This document shows, piece by piece, positions 47,485 to 56,075 of a DNA stretch of 64,000 nucleotides. A model generated the notes under the pieces. It had not been told where the DNA came from. It searched no databases and worked only from the letters and a program-made list of their open reading frames with translations. The stretch's first letter is position 1. Every line of letters starts with the position of its first letter. The DNA is taken from NCBI GenBank assembly GCA_944323055.1, contig CALUQZ010000001.1, positions 44,131 through 108,130 of the forward strand, read 5' to 3'. The DNA comes from an uncultured Acholeplasmatales bacterium (GTDB lineage Bacteria; Bacillota_I; Bacilli_A; Acholeplasmatales; Anaeroplasmataceae). Made by a program: the position numbers and the translations under genes.

Positions 47485-47514
47485 CTGATTTAAACCTAAA
47501 AAGATTTAAATCAG
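47485..47514 (-). terminator. Terminator of the redox/lipoprotein operon
   Basis: CTGATTTAAA/TTTAAATCAG hairpin, minus-strand reading followed by seven T residues, 7 bases after the BspA-like gene stop. Confidence 0.88.
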
Positions 47515-47521
47515 CCTAATG

Positions 47522-48550
47522 CTAATTATTAATATAATTAATACTTATATCTTCCTTACCTAAATTCCATAAATTACCTTTTACTATTTCATTCCACATA
47601 GTTTCAGTTCCTAAATAATTAATCGTAGTAATAGTACTATCACTAATAATATAATTATCAATTTCTTTAACACTTAGAGGGATAGTTAAAGTTTCTAAAT
47701 TGTTTATTCTTCTAAAGGCAGCTTGATGTATTTTAGTTATGCCATCAGGAATAATAGCATTATTAACACCTTTAATTAATTCTAAATTATCTTTTAAAAT
47801 TAGATGACCATTTATACTAGTATAATATAAATTATCTTCTGCAACTATAAAAAACTCTAAGGCGCCACAATTATTAAAGGCACTATCACCTATCTCGTTA
47901 ACATTTGTAGGGATGTAGATACTACGTAAATTCGAACAACCAAAAAAGGCGTTACGACCAATTATTTGTAAATTACTAGTAGAACTAATATTTATCTCTT
48001 CTAAATCACGACAATTATTAAAAGTATTTTGACCTATTTCTATAATAGAATCTGGAATAGTAATCTTTTTAATATCCTTTCTAGCAAAAACCCCACGACC
48101 ATAAGTACCAGCAATGCTAGTTACAGGTAAATTATTGTAGGTTGAGGGAATAATAACATTAGTTTCCTCTCCTACTCCTCTTACTATATAGCTATTTGTT
48201 GTTTCATCAAGTTCATAAATTAAACTTTCAGTGGGGATCAAGTCAGAATTTAGTTCATCCCATCTAGCATATAATGTAATATTTTCATTAACTCTATTAA
48301 CCGCAAAGTCCCAAATAGCAGTATATGATATATCTTGATACCAACCAGAAAAAGCATAACCTTCTCTTATTGGGGCATCAGGTCTAACACACACATTACC
48401 GGCTAAAACTTCTTGTGATGGGACATCTGTTCCTCCTTGTGAATCAAAAGTAACTTTATAATAAGTAAAATTGTTAGAATTAGGATTGTTGCAAGAACTT
48501 AATATTAATACTAACAAGATTAAATATCTTAAATATTTGATAACTTTCAT
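47522..48550 (-). CDS. Surface lipoprotein with InlB B-repeat and BspA-like leucine-rich repeats
   Basis: 342 residues. Signal peptide with lipobox LILSSC (Cys about 19). An InlB B-repeat/Listeria-Bacteroides repeat follows (about 30-95: VTFDSQGGTDVP, GYAFSGWYQD, ITLYARWDE). Then come LRR_5 repeats of the BspA type (ITIPDSIIEIGQNTFNNC; IYIPTNVNEIGDSAFNNC). Such proteins are surface adhesins in host-associated bacteria. Its ATG overlaps the esterase stop (ATGA). Last gene of the five-gene operon. Confidence 0.88.
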   Translation of the reverse strand: MKVIKYLRYLILLVLILSSCNNPNSNNFTYYKVTFDSQGGTDVPSQEVLAGNVCVRPDAPIREGYAFSGWYQDISYTAIWDFAVNRVNENITLYARWDELNSDLIPTESLIYELDETTNSYIVRGVGEETNVIIPSTYNNLPVTSIAGTYGRGVFARKDIKKITIPDSIIEIGQNTFNNCRDLEEINISSTSNLQIIGRNAFFGCSNLRSIYIPTNVNEIGDSAFNNCGALEFFIVAEDNLYYTSINGHLILKDNLELIKGVNNAIIPDGITKIHQAAFRRINNLETLTIPLSVKEIDNYIISDSTITTINYLGTETMWNEIVKGNLWNLGKEDISINYINN

Positions 48551-49341
48551 CTTTCAAATAACCAACTCATAATATTATCATCATTAGCAATCAAATTGCT
48601 AGCACCATGTTCATTTGACATTCCTTGACTAGTATAATAGTCGTGTTCTTTAACATCTAAAACTACTAAATTGTCAATTTCTTGTTGCGATAAACCTAAA
48701 GATTTATATAAACTTACAATTTGTTCATATGTTTCTATCGTATTTTCACTACCATAATACTCATCATTACGACCTATAACTAAATAAACGGGGGTTTTAG
48801 CATGAACTAAAGCTTCTAGGTCACCATCCCACCTTGAACTACAATGTAAATATGCTGTAAATAGTTCGGGAACTAAGCCCATTACTTGCGACATTGTCTC
48901 GCCACCACCAGAATAGCCATTAGCAAATATTCTATTTTCATCAATATTATAATTAGCAATAAAATAATTAACTAATGTTATTGTTTGTCTAGCACTAGTA
49001 AGACCCCAATCATTTAATTGAGGGGCAACAATAATCATATCATCGATATAATTCATAGCCGTAAAAGCAAATTCTTCTGTTCTTAAATTAGCTCCTACCC
49101 CAAAACGATAAAGGCCTTGATAACCTGGCAATGTAAAATAAAGGGCATATGGCTCATTTCCATCATAACTTGAAGGGACGTATAAATTGTAATGAATTTG
49201 ACCTAGTTCTGATTCTAAGACATTATCTAAACTAAAACCACGATAATAACTAGAATCATCAACTAAATCATCTATATTATTAGCAGTTGTCATCTGACAT
49301 GAACTTAATAATAAAATTAAGAGAATAACTAGCAATTTCAT
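48547..49341 (-). CDS. Lipoprotein esterase of the alpha/beta-hydrolase fold
   Basis: 264 residues. Signal with lipobox LLSSC. GYSGGGE gives the nucleophile Ser; Asp is likely in GRNDEYYGS and His in EHDYY or NEHGAS near the C-terminus. Resembles secreted esterase/PHB-depolymerase-like (feruloyl esterase type) enzymes. Membrane-anchored outside the cell. It overlaps both neighbours by 1 and 4 bases. Confidence 0.8.
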   Translation of the reverse strand: MKLLVILLILLLSSCQMTTANNIDDLVDDSSYYRGFSLDNVLESELGQIHYNLYVPSSYDGNEPYALYFTLPGYQGLYRFGVGANLRTEEFAFTAMNYIDDMIIVAPQLNDWGLTSARQTITLVNYFIANYNIDENRIFANGYSGGGETMSQVMGLVPELFTAYLHCSSRWDGDLEALVHAKTPVYLVIGRNDEYYGSENTIETYEQIVSLYKSLGLSQQEIDNLVVLDVKEHDYYTSQGMSNEHGASNLIANDDNIMSWLFER

Positions 49342-49985
49342 TATAAATCTAAATTTAAGCTATCAATCCAGTTAGTAACATCACTTTCACTAGCTCTACT
49401 TCTAAATCTTTGAGGGGCAAGCCATGTAGCTTCTAGAGCTAAGTCTTCTAGATTGTCAGTTCTAAATGATGAGGAAGCTGAAGTTCCAAATGGAATAATA
49501 GTTTTATTAGTAAAATCATTTAACCTGACAAAATCATCAATAACCCAGCTGAGTTCCTGCCACCAAACCGGAGCACCTAGGAAAATATAAGTAGCATCAG
49601 CAAAACCGGCAAAATCAGTTGTCACTAACTCTACATGTCTATTAGGGTCATTATGTTCTTGTACTACTCTACTACTAGAATTACCGTAATTTAAATCCGC
49701 ACTAGTATAAGGAATTACAGGTTCAAGTTCATAGATTTCTGAACTGATATAATTAGCTATAATATTAGCTACACTTTCAGTATTACCAGTGGCTGAAAAA
49801 TAAACTACTATAGCCTTAGTAGTAACTTCTGTACTACCATTGTTATCATTGTTATCGTTATTATTATCACCACTTGTACCATCTTCGCTTGTATTATTGT
49901 TGTTATTATCAGCATTATTATCTGTACAAGCTACTAATGAAAAAGCGCTAAATAAAGCAAAAATAAATATTAATATTTTTTTCAT
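49341..49985 (-). CDS. Lipid-anchored flavodoxin-like protein
   Basis: 214 residues. Signal with lipobox SLVAC (Cys20), then an Asn/Asp-rich linker (about 22-50), then a flavodoxin domain with the phosphate loop FSATGNTES and later GAPVWWQELS. Flavodoxins bind FMN and carry electrons. Being outside the membrane on a flexible tether, it may be part of extracellular electron transfer; this is inference. One base overlap with the esterase gene and 1 base after the aldo/keto reductase. Confidence 0.85.
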   Translation of the reverse strand: MKKILIFIFALFSAFSLVACTDNNADNNNNNTSEDGTSGDNNNDNNDNNGSTEVTTKAIVVYFSATGNTESVANIIANYISSEIYELEPVIPYTSADLNYGNSSSRVVQEHNDPNRHVELVTTDFAGFADATYIFLGAPVWWQELSWVIDDFVRLNDFTNKTIIPFGTSASSSFRTDNLEDLALEATWLAPQRFRSRASESDVTNWIDSLNLDL

Positions 49986-49986
49986 T

Positions 49987-50847
49987 TTACTCCTTATTTC
50001 TTCTTTGAATTATCAAATTACCAAACCATTCAATTATATTAGGGTCTTGGTGTGAGAAGAATGATGATGTATTAGTATCTAAAGTCTTAATTAAAGCCAT
50101 ATCATCATCATCTAAAACTAAATTTTCAATCGCGAAGTTTTCTTTTATTCTTTCTTTATGAACTGACTTAGCTAAAGCTACAATACCTCTTTGATTTAAC
50201 CATTTTAAGATTACTTGTGCAACCGTAGCATGATGTTTACCTGCAATCTTTAACAATGTTTCATTTTTAAACATATTATTTCTACCTTCAGCAAAAGGAG
50301 CCCACGCTTCTAAAATGACACCATACTTATTAGCCCATTTTAAAGCTTCTTCTTGTTGATGGAAAACATTAATTTCAATTTGGTTAACCATAGGTTTAAT
50401 CTTAGAAAACATACAAATATCTACTAAACGATCAGGATAAAAATTAGATACACCAATAGCTCTAACTTTGCCTTCTTCATATAATCTTTCTAAATCCCTG
50501 TAAGCGCCATAATAATCAGCTACCGGTTGATGAAGTAAAATTAAATCAATATAATCGGTTTTTAACTTTCTTAATGATTCTAAAACTGAATTATAAGTTT
50601 TACCTTCACCATAATGATCAATCCATACTTTAGTTGTTAAAAAGATATCTTCTCTTTTAACATCTGTTTCTTGTAAAGCATCACCTACTTCACTTTCATT
50701 AAAATATGATTGAGCTGTATCAATATGACGATAACCAACTTTTAAAGCTTCTAAAACACTAGCTTTACAATCTTCTTTACTAATTTGATATACGCCAAAT
50801 CCATTTACTGGTATTTCTACCCCATTATAAAGTTTTAAAGTTTCCAT
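49987..50847 (-). CDS. Aldo/keto reductase
   Basis: 286 residues, (beta/alpha)8 barrel. The catalytic tetrad is visible: Asp in HIDTAQSYFNE, Tyr in the same stretch, Lys in LTTKVW and His in LLHQP. NADPH-dependent reduction of aldehydes or ketones. AGGAGG before ATG. Placed between two flavodoxin genes in a LysR-linked redox operon. Confidence 0.92.
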   Translation of the reverse strand: METLKLYNGVEIPVNGFGVYQISKEDCKASVLEALKVGYRHIDTAQSYFNESEVGDALQETDVKREDIFLTTKVWIDHYGEGKTYNSVLESLRKLKTDYIDLILLHQPVADYYGAYRDLERLYEEGKVRAIGVSNFYPDRLVDICMFSKIKPMVNQIEINVFHQQEEALKWANKYGVILEAWAPFAEGRNNMFKNETLLKIAGKHHATVAQVILKWLNQRGIVALAKSVHKERIKENFAIENLVLDDDDMALIKTLDTNTSSFFSHQDPNIIEWFGNLIIQRRNKE

Positions 50848-50857
50848 TTTATTCCTC

Positions 50858-51313
50858 CTACATTAAATAATTTATATGTTCATCAACAGACTTGTTGAAT
50901 AAACCTTCTTTAAAATTGATTGTTCCATCAATGTTATTTAAATCACGCATACTATTTACCATATATTGCAGGTCATTAGTATAGCTATTAGCAAATACTA
51001 CAACTTCTCCTTTATAACCTTTAATATGTTTAATAAAAGTACCAACTGGCATCGGAAAAGTATACCACCAAATAGGGAAAAACAATAAAATACGTTCATA
51101 CTTATTAACATCTATTCCTAATTCTTTAATTTCTGGATAAATTTTCTTTTCTACTTCTTCTTTAGCTTCAACATACGCACAAGTATTGTAGTCAGTTGAA
51201 TAAGGTATCTTTCTTTCAATTCTTAAAACATCATAATTAAATTTCTTATTTAAGTCTTCAACTAATCTTTTAGTATTATTAGACCAACTAAAATATACAA
51301 TTAAACTATTCAT
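50858..51313 (-). CDS. Flavodoxin
   Basis: 151 residues. FMN phosphate loop FSWSNNTKRL, and later FFPIWWYTFPMP, typical of the flavodoxin_4/NAD(P)H-quinone-like flavodoxin group. Cytoplasmic. First gene of the operon divergent from a LysR regulator, with GGAGG 8 bases before ATG. Likely electron partner of the adjacent reductase. Confidence 0.9.
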   Translation of the reverse strand: MNSLIVYFSWSNNTKRLVEDLNKKFNYDVLRIERKIPYSTDYNTCAYVEAKEEVEKKIYPEIKELGIDVNKYERILLFFPIWWYTFPMPVGTFIKHIKGYKGEVVVFANSYTNDLQYMVNSMRDLNNIDGTINFKEGLFNKSVDEHINYLM

Positions 51314-51412
51314 AATTTTACCTCCAACTAAATTATAAGATTAACACAATAAAAAAGTTTATATTTTTTTAGAAAGGTAGTATAATTATTTTGAATAGTA
51401 AGGAGAGGTATT
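51314..51412. promoter_or_regulatory. Divergent promoter region, LysR control
   Basis: 99 bases between divergent starts, with a TATAAT for each strand (minus near 51328-51333, plus near 51381-51386). The LysR protein most likely binds here, but a clear T-N11-A palindrome was not fixed by eye. Confidence 0.55.
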
Positions 51413-52243
51413 ATGTTAGATATAAATTTATTAGAATACTTAATTACATTTCAAGAAGCAGGCTCTTTATCTAAAGCTAGTGAACTACTACATTTATCTC
51501 AACCATCACTAACTAAAGCTATGCAAAAATTAGAAGCAGAATTAGGAATTACCATTTTTGAACGCAGTGCTAATAAAATTGTTCTAAATCAAAATGGATT
51601 AGATATCCTCACCTATGCTAAAGACATTTTATCAATGGTAAATAAACTAGAACAAAGAGCTAAAGACCTAAAAAATAATGTACTGACTATAACTATAGGT
51701 TATACTGCCCCTGGTCCTGTCTTCAGGTATCCTAATTTATTTTGCCTAACTCATACCAATCTAAAAGTAACTAGTACAATTGATAATGAGAATAATTTAA
51801 TTCAAGGACTTTTAAATAATACTTACGATATAATATTTATTAATAAACCTTATAATATTGAAAATGTCTACTGTCAAAAAACAATGACGGAAAACCTTAG
51901 TATATCAGTTCCTAATAGTCATTTTTTAGCTTATTATAAAAATGGTATTCACTTTAGTGAAGCTGACGGCCAATCTTTTATTTTACTAGCAGAAATTGGT
52001 TACTGGGAAAATATTTTAGCTAAACATTTTCATAATTCTCGTTTTATTAAACAAAATAGTTGCCAAGATTTATATGAATTGATTGAAAATTCATCAATTC
52101 CTTGTTTTATAACAAATATAACTGAAAAGTATCATAATGTTAAAAATAGAGTTACTATTCCTTTTTTAGATGATGATGCTAAACTTGATTTTTATGTCTT
52201 ATGTAAAAATAAAAATAAAGAGCTATTAAAAGTATTAAACTAA
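51413..52243 (+). CDS. LysR-family transcriptional regulator
   Basis: 276 residues. N-terminal wHTH (about 3-60: FQEAGSLSKASELLHLSQPSLTKAMQKLE) with substrate-binding domain after it. Divergent from the flavodoxin operon, the classic layout for a LysR protein and its target. AAGGAGAGG before ATG. The ligand is unknown; the target genes suggest a redox or electrophile signal. Confidence 0.92.
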   Translation: MLDINLLEYLITFQEAGSLSKASELLHLSQPSLTKAMQKLEAELGITIFERSANKIVLNQNGLDILTYAKDILSMVNKLEQRAKDLKNNVLTITIGYTAPGPVFRYPNLFCLTHTNLKVTSTIDNENNLIQGLLNNTYDIIFINKPYNIENVYCQKTMTENLSISVPNSHFLAYYKNGIHFSEADGQSFILLAEIGYWENILAKHFHNSRFIKQNSCQDLYELIENSSIPCFITNITEKYHNVKNRVTIPFLDDDAKLDFYVLCKNKNKELLKVLN

Positions 52244-52269
52244 AAATACTATTAATAGCTCTTTTTAAA
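52217..52269 (+). terminator. Terminator of the LysR gene
   Basis: 20-bp near-perfect hairpin starting inside the last codons (AAAGAGCTATTAA / TTAATAGCTCTTT) followed by a T run. Confidence 0.85.
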
Positions 52270-52312
52270 CAAATAAACTATAATTAAGATTCTTTGCTAG
52301 AACGTACTACTA

Positions 52313-52393
52313 ATGACTAAAAAACAAATAGTAGATTATATGCTAAACATCGATGATAATTTAAAAGATGCATACAATTTATATCGAATTTAA
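52313..52393 (+). pseudogene. ISL3-type transposase C-terminal fragment
   Basis: 26 codons, MTKKQIVDYMLNIDDNLKDA and a few more, resemble the middle-to-end part of ISL3 transposases. Upstream is a stop and no further homology. A hairpin with T run follows at 52413. The rest of the 52265-52622 interval shows no gene. Confidence 0.4.
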
Positions 52394-52412
52394 TATAAGC
52401 ATTGTATAAAGC

Positions 52413-52454
52413 AAAAAAGGAGATAAAGTATTTGTAAGCTTCTTCTCCTTTTTT
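52413..52454 (+). terminator. Hairpin with T run after the transposase fragment
   Basis: AAAAAAGGAGA/TCTCCTTTTTT, 11-bp arms with a 20-base loop. Confidence 0.65.
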
Positions 52455-52576
52455 ATTTTTTGATTGATTTTTAACATTCCCCACTTGTTTTAAAGCAGAT
52501 TTTCCGTTTTATTTATAGCTCTATTTTTTAGAAAACCAATAATGCTATAAGCACTATAAAATAAACACTCTTACCT

Positions 52577-52604
52577 AAAAATAGCCTAATTATAGGCTAT
52601 TTTT
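52577..52604 (-). terminator. Terminator of the 52623-54310 operon
   Basis: AAAAATAGCCTA/TAGGCTATTTTT hairpin. A second palindrome TAAGTAAATTTACTTA (52606-52621) lies between it and the stop codon. Confidence 0.85.
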
Positions 52605-52622
52605 ATAAGTAAATTTACTTAT

Positions 52623-54077
52623 TTAACCAAAATCATACCAACCATCTAATCGATTTTCTTTGGTACTCTCTAATATAACTATATTACAATTTTGCGGAAT
52701 ATCTAACAAATGAATATATTTGTAATAAGCATCTCCATTATCTTTTTTAACATACGCACGGTAATATATTTTAGAATTGGCTGAATCAATATAAAGATCA
52801 GCATTCTCCTCTTTATTGTAAGATGCACTAAACCAATTTTCACTTACTACAATATAAATATGATCTAATTCACTGTTTAATTCACTATCAAATAAATAAC
52901 TTTTAACTTTATCATTTTCAGCATATACATGATAAAACATATCCTTTGATAAACACAATTCTTTAGGTTTACTACAATAACTCCCATCTTTTATTTTACC
53001 ATTTGATATCAAAACCGGAAAACAATAATATCTACTATTAGGATACAAATAAATTAGTCCTGTTTCATGTAAAAATACTCTTGTTCCTAAAACGACATAA
53101 AAATCACAATCTACAAAGGCAGCATCATAACTAAAAACATCAACCCGCCTTGTAAGAGTTGTTGCAATATTATTTATGTATAAATAACCTGTGTCAAGTT
53201 GTGAACTAAACAATGTATTTTCATACGCAGTATGGCTTATCTCGCATTTATAAAAAGCCTGATTAAGTAAAAAAATTCTATAATTAAATTTAATACTATA
53301 TGATGAAACATTATTAAATCCTAATGGATATACTAATAATTGCCTATCACAGAGAATTTCACCAATATCTAAATTAAAAAAAGCATAAGGCATTATTAAT
53401 AATGGAACATCATATCCCTCTAACTTTCTAGTTACATTTGGATAATAATTGGGATAGTAATACTTTAAAATCTGATTATCAACCTCTTCTATTATTAGAT
53501 TATTTATATCTTGCGTACCACTTCGTGTTTCTCTAGCAAAGGCAGCATAACCTATACCAGCTACTATAATATTATCAATTTTATTTTTTATTCTTACATC
53601 ATCTGTTTCACCATCACAACCAACAACCCAAAAAGATGGATTATTAAACGCATAATTAGCATAAACAAGGTCACAGTCCATATCAGTTGCAAAATAATGA
53701 TGTCTTGATTGAACTAACCCATATTCATCTTCTATAAAGTTCTCATCACTTGGAAAATTATGGCCATAACGAGATGAAATAATATATACATTTTCTCCCC
53801 AATTCTCTTCATTAAACATATCACTATTAATTGGAAATTTTTCTGGATTAATCATATCAAAAGGATAACATGAATGATATAAAGGCTTATCAGAATCTAA
53901 TATATCTGCCATTCTATAATCATAATATGGTGCATCTACTTGTTTTGGATCAACATATTCATAAATGATATGATCTATAACTACTCTATCACCATGTTCA
54001 TATTCTCTTTCTTCCTTACAACTTATTATTAAGATAATAAAAATTAATAAGCATATTAGATTTAACGTTTTTTTCAT
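52623..54077 (-). CDS. Large lipoprotein of unknown function
   Basis: 484 residues from ATG 54077, chosen for GGAG 6 bases upstream; an ATG 4 codons earlier overlaps that site. Signal with lipobox IIISC (Cys about 20). The mature part is rich in Tyr, Asp and Asn and beta-strand-like, with several Cys, and no motif I know. Repeats are not obvious. It follows a small secreted protein gene by two bases. Possibly a surface protein specific to this lineage. Confidence 0.7.
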   Translation of the reverse strand: MKKTLNLICLLIFIILIISCKEEREYEHGDRVVIDHIIYEYVDPKQVDAPYYDYRMADILDSDKPLYHSCYPFDMINPEKFPINSDMFNEENWGENVYIISSRYGHNFPSDENFIEDEYGLVQSRHHYFATDMDCDLVYANYAFNNPSFWVVGCDGETDDVRIKNKIDNIIVAGIGYAAFARETRSGTQDINNLIIEEVDNQILKYYYPNYYPNVTRKLEGYDVPLLIMPYAFFNLDIGEILCDRQLLVYPLGFNNVSSYSIKFNYRIFLLNQAFYKCEISHTAYENTLFSSQLDTGYLYINNIATTLTRRVDVFSYDAAFVDCDFYVVLGTRVFLHETGLIYLYPNSRYYCFPVLISNGKIKDGSYCSKPKELCLSKDMFYHVYAENDKVKSYLFDSELNSELDHIYIVVSENWFSASYNKEENADLYIDSANSKIYYRAYVKKDNGDAYYKYIHLLDIPQNCNIVILESTKENRLDGWYDFG

Positions 54078-54079
54078 AA

Positions 54080-54310
54080 CTAACTCCATTTAATTAAAGA
54101 CAATTCTACGTTATTATTATTATAATAAATTGTCTTTGTTCTACAAACTATATATACCAATTCATCATCACCAATAGGCTCATACAATGAAGCATTGTAG
54201 TTACTAACATCTTCATCTTGATATAAAGAATTATCATCATAACCTATTAAACCACTCTTTAGATAAATAAACATACAAAATATTATATGAATCATAATAT
54301 AATATTTCAT
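54080..54310 (-). CDS. Small secreted or membrane-anchored protein
   Basis: 76 residues. A hydrophobic N-terminus (MIHIIFCMFIYLKSGLIG) could be a signal or anchor; the rest is acidic and Tyr/Asn-rich, like the lipoprotein that follows. No motif recognised. GGGGG lies before ATG. Promoter upstream; starts a two-gene operon. Confidence 0.55.
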   Translation of the reverse strand: MKYYIMIHIIFCMFIYLKSGLIGYDDNSLYQDEDVSNYNASLYEPIGDDELVYIVCRTKTIYYNNNNVELSLIKWS

Positions 54311-54351
54311 TATTATCCCCCAACTCTCATTAAAATGTTTTATCTACTTAT

Positions 54352-54380
54352 ATACTAACATATGGTTAATAAAAATGCAA
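54352..54380 (-). promoter_or_regulatory. Promoter of the 54310-52623 operon
   Basis: Minus strand: TTGCAT (54375-54380), 17-bp spacer, TAGTAT (54352-54357). Confidence 0.6.
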
Positions 54381-54456
54381 TATTTCACTTAATTTTGAAT
54401 TAAAATCAATAAAAATTTTATATTTTAATGTTTGTTTTTAATTAATAATTTACCAT

Positions 54457-54504
54457 AAAAAGGTTGTAAAGTTAGCTGAATTATGCCTTCTTTACAACCT
54501 TTTT
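54457..54504 (-). terminator. Terminator of the small membrane protein gene
   Basis: AAAAAGGTTGTAAAG/CTTTACAACCTTTTT, 15-bp perfect arms; the minus-strand reading ends in a T run. Confidence 0.88.
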
Positions 54505-54849
54505 TTATTCTTCTTTATTTAATAACAACAATATTTGACTAGAATACTTTTCTTTTCTACTTCGTAATAATTTATTAAATATTGGGTAATTAGTTGCTAC
54601 TAAAACTATGCCAATTAAACCAACAATTATACCTATAACAAGAAATATAGTTGTACTTCCACCAATAACTCCCATGGCTAAACACATCCCAATTCCTAAA
54701 AGTAAGGCCCCAACAACTCCATAAACATAAGTGAAAATGTAAGCTGGCATTTTACATCTTCTATCTAAGATTTTAGCTTCTTCTAAATTACTTGGACTTC
54801 TTTTAATAGTATATTCTTCTTTTAATTTTTCTTCTTCATATGTTTTCAT
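54505..54849 (-). CDS. Two-helix small membrane protein
   Basis: 114 residues with two strong membrane helices (about 40-60 and 67-88); N- and C-termini are charged and probably cytoplasmic. A conserved-looking core (CKMPAYIFTYVYGVVGALLLGIGMCLAM) resembles a widespread hypothetical family in Bacillota of unknown role. GAGG before ATG; monocistronic. A 17-bp palindrome sits in its 5' untranslated region. Confidence 0.7.
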   Translation of the reverse strand: MKTYEEEKLKEEYTIKRSPSNLEEAKILDRRCKMPAYIFTYVYGVVGALLLGIGMCLAMGVIGGSTTIFLVIGIIVGLIGIVLVATNYPIFNKLLRSRKEKYSSQILLLLNKEE

Positions 54850-54863
54850 ATTTTTTCCTCTTT

Positions 54864-54880
54864 CTGTAGCTTAGCTACAG
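54864..54880. promoter_or_regulatory. 17-bp palindrome in the 5' region of the small membrane protein gene
   Basis: CTGTAGCT-T-AGCTACAG, perfect arms, 15 bases before the start codon. Likely operator or leader hairpin. Confidence 0.5.
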
Positions 54881-54913
54881 CTATATTAAATCAAATAATC
54901 AACAAAAGAAAAA

Positions 54914-54937
54914 CGACACAATTTAAATAATGTGTCG
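54914..54937 (-). terminator. Hairpin with T run
   Basis: CGACACA/TGTGTCG; the minus-strand reading is followed by TTTTTC. Probably once the terminator of the decayed genes at 55101-55936. Confidence 0.6.
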
Positions 54938-55100
54938 GATTTAATAATTTCTAAGAAGCTATCAGATATGTTGTATAAATATGACAAACTAATATATTTT
55001 GTTTTTTAACTCATCGTTTTTTGATAAAAATAAATAGATTGAAATTTAAGTTTCTTTTTTGACTAATGTTCATAAAGATTAGAAAACGTATTGTTCTTCT

Positions 55101-55250
55101 TTATACTAGGAGATTATTGTATGCAAATCTTGTAATGATATATTTAGTATTTAGAGTAATATGATTAGCTATGTCGCAAAACTTTTTCTCGTGATCATAA
55201 TTTTCGCCTTTTAGATCAGTTAAAACATGGATTATTTCATGAATAATTAT
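55101..55250 (-). pseudogene. HExxH metallopeptidase fragment (ImmA/IrrE-like)
   Basis: A 49-codon frame without a start encodes IIIHEIIHVLTDLKGENYDH and then EKKFCDIANHI. HEIIH is a zinc HExxH site, followed by a typical E-x3-C-x-x-A helix of ImmA/IrrE (DUF955) proteins. Both ends are lost. It overlaps the end of the frameshifted AlbA_2-like gene upstream. Confidence 0.5.
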
Positions 55251-55936
55251 TTAGTACTTCCCAGTAACCTGTTTTATTAGAACCGATTCTTTTAATATAA
55301 CCTTTGTCTTTTAAAGTTTTAATAATCTTATCAATAGACGTTTTACCTAATTCACATTTAATCATTAGTTGTGGTTTTGTGATATTCGGATTGTTCCTTA
55401 TTTCTGTTAAAACTTTGATTTGTGAAATGTTAAGCGTGTCACTTTTTGTTTTATCACCCACTTTATCACCCACCTCGTTAATTCTGTTAAGTAGAATAGT
55501 AACAATAATATTGTTTTCGCTAACTTTTATAGATTCTTTCCCATACTTATTAATAATCGTAGGAACACCTCTACCCGTTTTTTCACTTATATGTAACTGC
55601 ATATACAACTCAGATAACTTGTCATTTACAGGCACTGAATGCACTTCATAAAAACCATTTATAGTTTGTAATGGTGAAGTGATCATCTAGATAATATTTC
55701 AATTCTATCAGAATAAAAAGTTATCATTGGTTCATTTAAATTAACCCATTCATTGTGCAAAAAAACGTTAATTATTGCTTCTCTATAACAATCAAAATCA
55801 AAGAGCATTATTTCTTTACGTTCCATTATTCTTCCCTTTTCTTCAGCTTGAGTAATTCCAGGTTGTTTTCTAACTTGATGTAAAAATCATACTCTGAGCT
55901 ATCAACCCCTAGGTCTTTTAATTCAATAGGAACCAT
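55237..55936 (-). pseudogene. AlbA_2/RecG-like ATP-binding regulator, frameshifted and truncated
   Basis: The coding signal changes frame twice. MVPIELKDLGVDSSEYDFYI at 55936, then VRKQPGITQAEEKGRIMERK with FDFDCYREAIINVFLHNEW, then ITSPLQTINGFYEVHSVPVN and SEKTGRGVPTI. The last frame (55237-55686) ends in a winged-helix with GYWEV. These are the typical C-terminal blocks of Schlafen AlbA_2-type transcriptional regulators; the N-terminal AlbA_2 domain is gone. The 149-codon last frame alone is probably not functional. Confidence 0.7.
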
Positions 55937-55938
55937 TT

Positions 55939-56027
55939 TTTAATAAAATTTATTAAATTTTAAACTTTAATTAACTATCACAATTATTTTTAATAAATTT
56001 TTTTTAATAAATATGTATTTATTAAAA
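55939..56027. repeat. AT palindromes upstream of the giant lipoprotein gene
   Basis: TTTAATAAA-A-TTTATTAAA (55939-55957) and a 26-bp perfect palindrome TTTTAATAAATA-TG-TATTTATTAAAA (56002-56027), sharing the TTTAATAAA arm. A third half-site TTTAATAAA lies near 55990. They end 10 bases before the -10 box and could be operators. Confidence 0.6.
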
Positions 56028-56036
56028 TAAAAATTG

Positions 56037-56042
56037 TATAAT
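56037..56042 (+). promoter_or_regulatory. -10 element of the giant lipoprotein gene
   Basis: TATAAT 34 bases before the start; the -35 would fall in the 26-bp palindrome and is weak, consistent with regulation there. Confidence 0.55.
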
Positions 56043-56075
56043 TAATATATAAAAAACTATATTGGAGGAAAAATT

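Noticed and set aside
49840..50055. Open frame on the plus strand opposite the lipid-anchored flavodoxin
   Set aside because: It is the antisense of the Asn/Asp linker and signal peptide, with no ribosome binding site.
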